Shown here: positions 55,801-64,000 of the stretch, piece by piece
How the letters are laid out: every line of letters begins with the position of its first letter
How positions within the stretch are numbered: position 1 is the stretch's first letter
DNA from: Siphlonurus alternatus
Lineage: Eukaryota; Arthropoda; Insecta; Ephemeroptera; Siphlonuridae
DNA length: 64,000 nt
Assembly: GCA_949825025.1 (NCBI GenBank)
Contig: OX463786.1
Coordinates: forward strand, 10,406,387-10,470,386
Direction: 5' to 3'
Translations under genes and position numbers: made by a program
Notes under the pieces: model-generated
What the model was told of the DNA's origin: nothing
The model's input: the letters and a program-made list of their open reading frames with translations, nothing else
The model's database searches: none

Positions 55801-58800
55801 TTAAATTACAACATTAGAATTGTATTTACCAATAAAAAAATGAATTCTACGATAATAATAAAATGTTATTTCAGGCTACTGGTTCATCTTATGTTCTGCC
55901 TATGCCTTCACCACCGATGCTTTCATGTGTTCGCTGATGTTGGCTGCGTCTGAACGAAGTGCCTTCCTCGCTCGCGTGGCCCCCAGAGCCCTCTTGCCGG
56001 GGGCCAGGGGTCAAGTGACCTCGAAGTGTCGGGCCTGGATCAAGTACCATCAACACTACCTACGGTGAGTGCATCAAATTTATTATTGTTATGGTCGTAA
56101 AAAAATCGGATTTCAGAGATCACGTATTATAATTACAATGCCAAACAATGACAGAAGACGTTACCAACACGATGAAAACGATATTAAATGAGACTGACTG
56201 TTTAAAGCAAAGCAAATTTTAGTGTGAAATAATAATATACATGAGAAACATATTTTTAGTGATTTTCATATTCCTTTATTAATTTATAATAAAAATTACT
56301 TAAATTTTCCAATGGACAACATACAAGAAAAAATTTTATTGCAGAAATGAATAGAGGGTACCAAATTATGCTACTCTGAATTTTTTCAGATTTTTTTGAG
56401 ACCCGGAACTATTTTTAAATAATTATTGAAAGTCCTGTGATTTCAGTTGGCACCCCTGAACCCTTAATAAAAAGGATAGAGACTGGACGCCTATTGACGC
56501 CTCCAGGGGGCGTGGCAGCACATTCAATAATTATTTAAAAATAGTTCTTGGTTTCAAAAAAATCTGAAAAAATTCAGAGTAGCATAATTTGATACCCTCT
56601 ATTCATTTCTGCATTAAAATTTTTTCATATATGTTGTCCATTATCTTGTATGAGGTTTCTATAGTTCCTTCAGTTACAACCAAACAAATTTTAGATTTAG
56701 AGAATATGATAAATCCTGAGTTTTAAAATTCTAAAATATTTGCACGAATTAAATTTCTTTTTAATATTTTTTATTAATGTAATGCTGCTTAAAATAGTAC
56801 ATTAAAATGTGTATTTTTTATATAATTATAACATCATAGAATTTTCAATAGATTGGACCTTGTGACAAAAGAAAAAAAAAAAAAAAATACAATAAAATTT
56901 AATATCAGAATTAAACCTCTTCAACGTTTAAGGGCATTGGGTGTAGCACCGGTATTTGGCAACACTGACGTATCTTCACCATGTTAATTTTTGATCATTG
57001 CTCCTCGGAGTAATTTTTATGCTAGAGCTAAGCTGATTGCTGTAGTATCAAGATAATTAGTAGCCCAAGTGCACAATTTGGCTAAATAAAGCCTGATTTA
57101 AAGAAAAGTATTATTTTTTAGTAATTTTTTAAATTTACATGCATTTTTCTAAAATATAAAAAAAATACTTTTCTTTAAATCAGGCTTTATTTAGCCAAAT
57201 TGTGCACTTGGGCTACTAATTATTTTGATACTACAGCAATCAGCTTAGCTCTAGCATAAAAATTACTCCGAGGAGCAATGAACAAAAATTAACATGGTGA
57301 AGATACGTCAGTGTTGCCAACTACCGGTGCTACACCCAATGCCCTTAAATAACGTTTTTTTTTTTTGTGTTTTTTTTTCAGGATTGTGAACGACATCAAC
57401 GAAGTGACAGCTCCATTTATATTTATAATCCACGCCATTGCACTTCTAAATCTCATCATGTATTCTTTCGCACTTCTGCAGGTAATTATGTATATATATA
57501 TTTTTATTATTTCACAAAATGTAAGTAGTATCTAGCAAAGATTAAATTAATTATCTCATATTGCTGGACAAACAAAAATTTCACTTAAAAAAGCTTAGTG
57601 AAATTAACAAGAAGCTTAATAAAAGAGAGAAATGTGATAAAAAATAATTAAATAAAATTGAAGAAAGATAAAAAATTGCATATAGTGTATATTATGATTT
57701 ACAATTGATGGTTCGATCCCAGACATCACCGTTGTAGCTAATGGTCACATACTTCAACAACCGAGGTTTCAAACTTGGTAAATGATAAGAAAATAGAAGT
57801 ACCCACTTGTGGTTTGATTAAGTTCCCCAGGCTTTGGACATCGCTTTGGTCCATTGAGAAAAAGTAGAGGTGTCCGTCCAGACTGAGGTTTTCCACGGTT
57901 CCCTCAGTCTCACTTCAGCGAATGCTGGGACGCGTCAGCATGCAGGCCGTGGCCACTATCCGTTCCCTATACCTTATCCCTACCCAGTACCCCGCCGCGA
58001 GCTGTAAGCTCTTAGGGGTGTATCCTTGTAAAAAAAAAAAAAAAAAAGTAATGAAATCAAGGGAATCAGTTCTTACAAGTTAGATCTTAATCAACTGAGA
58101 TTCATCCTTACGGTGGATTTTCATGCACAATTTCCAGCCTGCGACGCGAATAATGTGCAATTGCTGTAACATTCATTGGTGGTTATATTTTGCGATTAAA
58201 AAAAAAAAAAGAACATCGATCGTAATTAACGCGATATTCAGCAAATTCGCTCGGCGCATAAGATTTTACAGCTTGTACGTCAAAATCGCGTCGTATCGCC
58301 GTTGCCACTCGTGAAAATCCACCTTTTAACTATTTCGAACTCATACATACGAAAGTGAGTAATGGACAACACACATGAAAAAAATTTATTGCAGAAATGA
58401 ATAGAGGGTACCAAATTATGCTACTCTGAATTTTTTCAGATTATTTTGAGACCTGGAACTATTTTTAAATAATTATTGAAAGTCCTGTGATTTCAGTTGG
58501 CACCTCTGCAGCCTTAATAAAAAGGATATAGACTGGACGCCTATTGACGCCTCCAGGGGGCGTGGCCGCACTTTCAATAGTTATTTAAAAATAGTTCCGG
58601 GTCTCAAAAAAATCTGAAAGAATTCAGAGTAGCGTAATTTGGTACCCTCTATTCATTTCTGCAATAAAAAATTTTCATGTATGTTGTCCATTATGAAGTT
58701 ATTTTGTCCCGACATCAAGTAATTTTGTCCCCAGTTCACCAACAGCGTCACGGCCCCGATCGCTATAATCAACATGGTGGGTGTTTTGATAAGGATCTTC

Positions 58801-59847
58801 ATATACGCCACTGCCGGACAAACCATTCTGGACCAGGTGAGATTCTACAGTATTACAGATCTTAGTTTACGTGTAGATTCGATTGCGCGCGGAGATCGTC
58901 TTCTGCTTTATCCCATTCAGACTTGCGGCTAGACAACCTCGTAGGTAGAGTAGAGTCTACAGGTAATGTATCAGTAAGATTTGTTTGATTGTAGAAGTTT
59001 AATATTTTTTTAAAAATGAAACTTATAATAATCTTTTGTAATATTAAATTATATTTAATCTTTAAAAAGTAAATATATTTAATTAAATATTTTTTATTAT
59101 TTGATAATTTGATCAAAATGTATTTTATATTTTAAAATTCAATTTTAATTACATTTGATAAATTGACTTTTATTGCTATTTTTATTGCATTTTTTTAAGG
59201 TTATAAATATGTTTCAAATTAACGTGAACTGTGCACATTTTGAGTAAATTTTTTCATTGCTTTTAACACTTCAAATGTGTATTATGGAAATATATACTGT
59301 GCAGCCTATGATCGAGATAATAATTTAAATGTACAATTTATTTCATGTATTTAACATGTAGAACTTTTCTGTAACTCCAGAGTGTCGTATTGCGACAGTC
59401 AGTGGTGAGCGCGGCCCAGGTATCTCGCGGGGGGTTGAAGGCAGGACCTGCGTGCTCCGTCCTGCAAGTGATCGTCACCAGGCTCTCAGGAGGGGCCAGG
59501 TCCGAGGAGGTCAATGGCCTCGGCTTCTTCACCGTCTGCATGGAGTTCTTCACATCGGTATTTATGTTATTCAGGGAGTTTTCTTGTGGATTAAGTTTCT
59601 CACTAACCGCTGATTAAAGTCAGAAGCTAACCGTGGTTAGTGAAAAATCTGGGTATCCTCCATATATAATGAATATCGTTCATACTATACTAAAATATTG
59701 TCACGTGGCTTTTTTTTTTCAAATAATAATCAACATATTTTTCAAATAATATATAATGCTTGGTTTAATAAGTCTAATTATTTTCTTCTTTTCCAGGTTT
59801 TGAGCGCTGCATTTAGTTATTTAATGGTTTTACTGGAGTTTAAATAA
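52808..59847 (+). CDS. Insect odorant receptor (7tm_6 family), 8 exons, 396 aa, complete
   Basis: Exons: 52808-53093, 54054-54204, 55100-55233, 55875-56064, 57382-57481, 58735-58836, 59381-59557, 59797-59847. All joins have GT-AG and keep frame (phases 1, 2, 1, 2, 0, 0, 0); the total is 1191 bp. Length is typical of the family. Seen: MEFNFNIKVLKLFGFF start, a first hydrophobic segment at residues 33-51 (VSLLPCTLVYLLTIAYYVV), others in exons 2 (LLSTMLLVIVPAVV), 4 (YWFILCSAYAFTTDAF) and 5 (FIFIIHAIALLNLIMYSFALLQ), and a short C-terminal exon ending FSYLMVLLEFK, the usual place of the conserved C-terminal exon. Insect ORs form ligand-gated cation channels with Orco in sensory-neuron dendrites. 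No frame damage is seen, so probably functional; the ligand is unknown. The ATG at 52808 is the only in-frame start near the 5' end. A gustatory-type receptor is a less likely alternative. Confidence 0.88.
53627..53782. repeat. Palindromic MITE with AAAGCCTGTATTACACG ends
   Basis: Left AAAAGCCTGTATTACACGAT, right ATTGTATAGTGTGATACCGG then CTTTT; inner TTTGCATATAATTT/AAATTGTATGCAAAA. Odorant-receptor intron 1. Confidence 0.75.
54213..54332. mobile_element. 120-bp MITE, copy 3, at the OR exon 2 donor
   Basis: Ends CAGTCGTCACCTCGG and CACGTGTCAACTTTG-type, TA on both sides (54211-54212, 54333-54334). The element starts 9 bases after the end of exon 2 (54204). Confidence 0.88.
54369..54560. mobile_element. 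CCCTCGTCC-end foldback MITE, copy 3 (decayed)
   Basis: TCTCGTCCTGAATAATGAGC left, AGCTTATTATTTATAATAAG right; inner AATGAGCTATTT / GATATAGCAG boxes. OR intron 2. Confidence 0.75.
55308..55415. mobile_element. 120-bp-family MITE, copy 4 (right end decayed)
   Basis: CACTTGTCACCTTGGAAAAT and CAGCCTTGTTAAT on the left, AACAAGCCTGCATATGG on the right. OR intron 3. Confidence 0.75.
56312..56641. mobile_element. Family-B foldback MITE, copy 4
   Basis: Ends ATGGACAACATACAAG and CATATATGTTGTCCAT; 330 bp; TA on the right. OR intron 4. Confidence 0.9.
56942..57344. mobile_element. TTAA-flanked palindrome, third family, at the OR exon 5 acceptor
   Basis: 403 bp with arms of about 185 bp; ends GGGCATTGGGTGTAGCACC and the exact inverse; TTAA at 56938-56941 and 57345-57348. 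Ends 37 bp before exon 5. Confidence 0.92.
57826..58047 (+). repeat. 5S-SINE body, subfamily a, head missing
   Basis: CAGGCTTTGGACATCGCTTT through GGGGTGTATCCTTGTAA and a 17-base A tail. OR intron 5, sense orientation. Confidence 0.85.
58106..58324. mobile_element. TIR element with GGTGGATTTTCA ends
   Basis: Ends GGTGGATTTTCATG and GTGAAAATCCACC; interior GCGACGCGAATAATGTGC and ATTAACGCGATATTC. A partial copy at 44065-44235. OR intron 5. Confidence 0.78.
58362..58691. mobile_element. Family-B foldback MITE, copy 5, at the OR exon 6 acceptor
   Basis: 330 bp, ends ATGGACAACACACATG and CATGTATGTTGTCCAT, TA both sides. Its right end is 43 bp before exon 6, leaving ATTTTGTCCCGACATC and ATTTTGTCCCCAG as the splice acceptor tract. 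Confidence 0.92.
58849..58872 (+). mobile_element. Single CAGTATTACAGATCTTAG MITE end after OR exon 6
   Basis: Matches the end of the 4725-4897 element and is preceded by TA, 12 bases after the exon 6 donor begins. The partner end was not found, so the extent of the element is unknown. Confidence 0.55.
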
Positions 59848-60689
59848 TAAACTTAGTGAATGTTAATCATTAATATTTTAGATGCAATTATTTATTATTT
59901 GCAATTTATAGTTCTTTGCAATTTATAGTTCTAACACACTTCAATTATAACAATATTTACCATCACAAATATAAATATATGTAATAAAATTAAATAAATT
60001 GAGTTATATAAAATATGTATACAATGTATTTTGTATTACATGTTACATATTTTGTTAATTAAAGGTAAAAATTTAATGTACTCTGTTAAGCACGCATCAA
60101 TTGTAATGAATAAAAATCTTACGTATTTTATGTCTTGACTAACGAATACTTACATTTTACTCTTTTGAATTTATTGAATAAATATTCAATTTATTTTTAT
60201 ATATATACAAATAATACATTTCATGTTTCATCCTGCAAACGCTTTATATTTTTCAGATATCTATTGTAAGTTTATCACACTGTATTCTTCGTGAAACAAG
60301 CCCATTACAAAAATTAAGAAATTTTTTTCTGTAAGCACTTGCTGCAATGTAATAATAAAAATTAAAAATAAATGGGAAACAAACAGGACTTTGATTGACG
60401 ACCATCCTTATTGAGGTTCCCTCAGTCACAACCAGGCAAATACTTGGATAAATTGTAAGGTTATCGCTACCATATTTGGGAGAGGACTCATAAATACAAA
60501 ACAAAGGTCAGGGCCTGAAAAGTAGGAAAGTTCAAGAATTATTTTAAGCTTTAAGAAAATTCTGAATTGGTGGTAACTGAACACATTCTGACTATATGTG
60601 TGTAGAGCAAAGTTAAAAATTTCAATTTTTAGGTGAATAAATATTTAAATATATATAAATACATTGCATACTATAATTTAATATATAGA
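59848..60689. other. OR 3' flank with a degenerate subfamily-b SINE
   Basis: AATAAA occurs right after the stop (about 59845) and again near 59985, either usable for polyadenylation. A decayed SINE-b fragment (GAGGTTCCCTCAGTCACAAC, CAGGCAAATACTTGGATAAA) is at 60400-60500, plus orientation. Confidence 0.55.
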
Positions 60690-61031
60690 ATGGACAACAT
60701 ACATGAAAAATTTTATTGCAGAAATGAATAGAGGGTACCAAATTATGCTACTCTGAATTTTTTCAGATTTTTTTTTACACCCAGAACTATTTTTAAATAA
60801 TTATTAAAAGTGCGGCCACGCCCCCTGGAGGCGTCAATAGGCGTTCAGTCTCTATATATCCTTTTTATTAAGGATTCAGGGGAGCCAACTGAAATCACAG
60901 GACTTTCAATAATTATTTAAAAATAGTTCCGGGTCTCAAAAAAAAATCTGAAAAAATTCAGATTATAGCATAATTTGGTACCCTCTATTTATTCCTGCAG
61001 TAAAATTTTTTCATACACGTATGTTGTTCAT
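60690..61031. mobile_element. Family-B foldback MITE, copy 6
   Basis: Ends ATGGACAACATACATG and CGTATGTTGTTCAT. Intergenic between the receptor and the lectin-like gene. Confidence 0.9.
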
Positions 61032-61648
61032 TAATAGGTATACGCTATCAATATATTAAAATAACTCCCTTATTATTTTACTTATTTACGCATAAAAAAT
61101 GATATTAAATTAACGTAAGATTTATAAATATCTATCATAATATTATTAAAATAGGACAAAGTTATAGTTATATACAATTACGTAATTATGATGCAATTAA
61201 TGATAAAAATTTAAAAATTAGAATGTGGATATGTTGCTACTTTTGACATGGCATGAAAAGTAGTTTAGGTACATTATTGCATTTTCATTACATTAAACAT
61301 AACGGAACTATAATTTTTTATTTAACTTAATCGAATAATTTTTAAAAAATCCTGTAGAAAATATTCTTATCAACCAAATTAAATTAATATTATTAATTAA
61401 AATATCAAAATTTACTAAAAGTAATATTATAATAAAATATTTATTTTTTATTTCAATTCAGGGTAAATGCAATTATTATTAACAAGAAAGTTAATCATGG
61501 TATTAATTATAAAACTATCATTTTATCAGTAATAAAAATTACAATTATCTCAATATGATAATCTTCTAATAATGATAACGTGTCTTGAAAAATAACCCAG
61601 AAATAAAAACATCTGTTTGTTGGGAATTTTCACTAGAGAATATTAAAA
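61032..61648. promoter_or_regulatory. Putative promoter/5' UTR of the secreted protein gene, with a kappaB-like site
   Basis: AT-rich sequence. GGGAATTTTC at 61622-61631, 18 bases before the start codon, fits the insect Rel/NF-kappaB consensus (GGGRNTYYYY). That would suit an immune-induced lectin, but a single site is weak evidence and it may lie in the UTR. Confidence 0.3.
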
Positions 61649-62837
61649 ATGAAGAACTTCATCCTGTTGATCTGTTGCTTAACATTATTTCAGGTAAGAC
61701 TCCTTTCAATTGTTAAAATTGTAACATTATTTTATTTATTTTTTACAAGTTACATTTTATATTTCTAGATTAATGAAACGTCCATAAATACATTAAAATT
61801 CCCAGATATTATTTGTCTTAATTAGGTCCTTAAATTGAAGTTGAACACTACCAAATAATAAGACCTAATAATTAAAATTATTATATTGTCCACACTGCAT
61901 TGTAATAGACATTGTTGGGGAGTTCAATAATGTATTAAAATGTATTATTTTTTCCATCTTACCAATGGAGTTAGGATATTTTTCCGCTATGCAATGCATT
62001 GCTACTGCTCCAAAATGTTAAACATCTAGAAAAAAGTCTGTACGTCTTACCATTTGTATGACGTCATAAACTTTGTCTTTGATCCTCTAATGCAAACCTT
62101 ATGGAAGGTTGCGTGACGTCAGACTAACGTTAGGTCGTACAGACTTTGGTTTGTTTTTACATTAAATTGTCTATTGTTACAGAAATATTTTTATAAAATT
62201 ATTAAAATACTTGAACATATAATATATTAAAATAATTATTAAATTGCATGTTTCCAGGGTATAAGAAGTGATATGCAGTCCGGTTCAAATGAAACAAATA
62301 AGATTGAAGGTAGAGTATTATCAAACATGTTATCGTATTTTAAATTATAATTATTTTTACAACATTCACTAAAAATTCAGTATTTATTTTTTAATAAAAA
62401 GAATTATTTTATTTAATGTAAAAATTAATATTATTTTCACCAATCAACATTTATAAATAATAGATTATAATTATAAATGTATGTCGTTAATTTTGTAATT
62501 AATATCAATGTAAGTTATTTATTAAAAACTAATTGTTTAAATTTCAATTGAATTAAACGTTTCATATTAACAAGGTATGATATTGTGCTGTTCGACATTT
62601 AGTCTTCAAATATAAATTTCAATGAAATATGATTTTGTGTAGAGAGATGCAAAGTAAAATCATGATATTGCATAACTTTACAATTAACGACTATATGCAA
62701 TTAACAAAATCTTTATATTATTAATAAAAAATAATTTAAATAATTTGTATTATTTATTTACATATTATGTTATAGAATTAAGCCCTCTCGGTATAGCTGT
62801 CCTCGGAAATCACACGTATTATGTCAGTGTAGCAGGC
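61649..62837 (+). CDS. Secreted protein, first three exons (C-type-lectin-like), truncated by window edge
   Basis: Exon 1 61649-61693 encodes MKNFILLICCLTLFQ, a signal peptide ending at a GTAAGA donor. Exon 2 62258-62309 (acceptor TTCCAG) gives GIRSDMQSGSNETNKIE with an N-glycosylation sequon (NET). Exon 3 62776-62837 (acceptor TTATAG, donor GTAAGT) gives ELSPLGIAVLGNHTYYVSVAG with a second sequon (NHT). The phases (0, 1, 0) agree across all three, which is strong support for exons this short. The LGNHTYYVS segment is like the strand that opens the C-type lectin fold in insect lectins; the diagnostic WxxA...C part would be in the next exon, beyond position 64000 or after the SINE. Lectin identity is a hypothesis. 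Confidence 0.65.
62034..62147. repeat. Inverted repeat with AAAGTCTGTACGTCTTA ends
   Basis: Arms AAAGTCTGTACGTCTTACC and inverse TTAGGTCGTACAGACTTT, each with TGACGTCA inside. Intron 1 of the secreted-protein gene. Confidence 0.75.
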
Positions 62838-62867
62838 GTAAGTACATAGAATAATTTTTACTGGTAA

Positions 62868-63210
62868 CTACAGTCAAATTAATTTAAAATTCCCGCCGGA
62901 AGTGAGAGGTTTCTGGCCTTTCTATTCGTATCGATTCGTATTTGCATTTTGAAATTTTGGCTACAGGTTAGTAAAAAAAAAAGTACAGCAATGTTTGCAA
63001 ATTTTCAATTCCCAGACATGAACAAGATGACCAGGGGGGGTCTTCAAATAACACCACTTAACCTAAACTTAGCCTAAGACTGTCTTAGCGCAACAATAAA
63101 GAATACGCTAAGACTGTCTTAATTTTAGGATTGTTGTAATTTGTGTTATTTGAAGACCCCCCAGAAACCTATCACTTCCGGCAGAAATATTACATAAATT
63201 TGACTGTATC
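62868..63210. mobile_element. Nested inverted repeats
   Basis: Outer ends CTACAGTCAAATTAATTTAA and TTACATAAATTTGACTGTA with CGGAAGTGAGAGGTTTCTGG / CAGAAACCTATCACTTCCG. Inside, 63035-63163, a second foldback (GGGGGTCTTCAAATAACACC / GTGTTATTTGAAGACCCCCC). Intron 3 of the secreted-protein gene. Confidence 0.8.
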
Positions 63211-63397
63211 TAAAAGATTCAGAAACAAGACATTATATACTTTTTATTATTTTAAGGATTAATGCCACTGTTCAATATTTTCCGATGATGAAGTGAAATT
63301 ATTTTTAGTCCATATAAAATAAAGAAGAAATAACTGTTGGTTTGTTGATGTAAAAAACAACTTCTGTGTAGATTTCGAGTAATTGATTTTTTCATGT

Positions 63398-63825
63398 CTA
63401 AAAGATATTTTTTTTTTTAGTTTTTAATTAAACCCTATTGGGTACTTCTATTTACTAATTACATACTACTTTGAAGCCCCGAACCTTCCGAAACCCTAAC
63501 TTGAGCGTTTCGCGGGCTCTTCTGGAACGAGGGCGGCCACGGCCTTGCAAATCCATCCCGGCATTTGCCTGCGGCTGAGGGAAACGTGGAAACCTCAGCC
63601 AGGATGGACGCTACAGCTTTTGTCAATGAACCGGAAGTGCAATGGTCCAAAGCCAGGGGAACCACATAGTGGAAAAGCGCAACGTTTTACCCCTGGGTGG
63701 GAAACGTGGTTTTTGTTGAAAATGGTCACCCATCCAACTACTAACCACGCGCGGCGTTGCTTGACTTCGGTGATCTGACGAGACCCGGTCAAGCGCACTA
63801 CACCTACACCTCCCTAAAAGATATT
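63398..63825 (-). repeat. 5S-rRNA-headed SINE (subfamily b) with 12-bp target duplication
   Basis: Perfect CTAAAAGATATT at 63398-63409 and 63814-63825 flank the element (63410-63813). Read on the minus strand, the head GGGTCTCGTCAGATCACCGA, AGTCAAGCAACGCCGCGCG, TGGTTAGTAGTTGGATGGG is 5S rRNA-like over about 80 bases. A tRNA-independent body and an A-rich 3' tail follow. It interrupts the dispersed repeat also found at 48600-48910. Confidence 0.92.
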
Positions 63826-64000
63826 ACTTATTGGACTGAAAATTACAGCAGTTCCCATTTAAAACAATACTGACTTAAAGGTGAACTGAAGGGATTGCTT
63901 TTTTTTTTCCATAGGGAACCTTATATTACCTATCCCATCCCCGATCGCCACTCTCTCGGCAGTTTCCGCGGTCGCTCGTGTGTTTTTTCACGGCGGCGAG
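63826..64000. other. Right edge, GC-rich end
   Basis: 63826-63860 is the rest of the interrupted repeat. From 63916 the sequence becomes GC-rich (CCCATCCCCGATCGCCAC, CACGGCGGCGAG) after an acceptor-like CCATAG. Translation in the expected phase does not look like a lectin, so I do not call an exon. Confidence 0.4.

Noticed and set aside
63459..63798. Overlapping open frames on both strands with protein-like composition
   Set aside because: All fall inside the 5S-SINE flanked by its target duplication.
63916..64000. Fourth exon of the secreted-protein gene after CCATAG
   Set aside because: Phase-compatible but the translation is arginine/serine/proline-rich and unlike a lectin; GC-rich repeat edge is more likely.

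Overview
The window is AT-rich genomic DNA from an insect. Genes are split by GT-AG introns. A 7-transmembrane odorant-receptor gene and a CYP307 (spook-type) cytochrome P450 are both insect hallmarks. I cannot resolve the order from sequence alone. Coding exons of most genes are GC-richer than the surrounding DNA, so exons stand out. Every exon junction given here was checked by hand for GT-AG sites and for a continuous reading frame.

Layout: (1) 2.4-3.5 kb, plus strand: the last exon of a CYP307-like ecdysteroidogenic P450 whose N-terminal exon is not in the window. (2) 3.5-19 kb: a gene-poor stretch with MITEs, a long TTTA/TTAC microsatellite and two adjacent tRNA genes, Lys(UUU) and Arg(ACG). 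(3) 19.1-38.0 kb, minus strand: a complete WDR11 orthologue, 22 coding exons and 1183 residues; its introns are full of palindromic repeats and tetranucleotide arrays. (4) 41.4-46.9 kb, plus: a small 3-exon gene for a 190-residue membrane-anchored protein with an SRPBCC/START-like look. (5) 52.8-59.8 kb, plus: a complete 8-exon odorant receptor of 396 residues. (6) 61.6-62.8 kb, plus: the first three small exons of a secreted protein, probably a C-type lectin, running off the right edge.

The genes are functionally unrelated (steroid synthesis, vesicle tethering, an unknown membrane protein, olfaction, probable immunity) and do not form a cluster. The striking part is the repeat landscape. At least fifteen families of short foldback (palindromic) elements occur. 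They include TA-flanked Tc1/mariner-type MITEs (two large families sharing an internal core but carrying different ends), TTAA-flanked piggyBac-type palindromes, pogo-like MITEs, an exactly 120-bp family, a tRNA-containing palindrome, and 5S-rRNA-headed SINEs in two subfamilies. One foldback family (20705-20970 and 32106-32390) is flanked in both copies by perfect 14- and 16-bp direct repeats. That is unlike ordinary cut-and-paste MITEs and is the best candidate here for something undescribed. Several MITEs sit within 10-45 bp of splice sites, and one begins 21 bp after the WDR11 stop codon.
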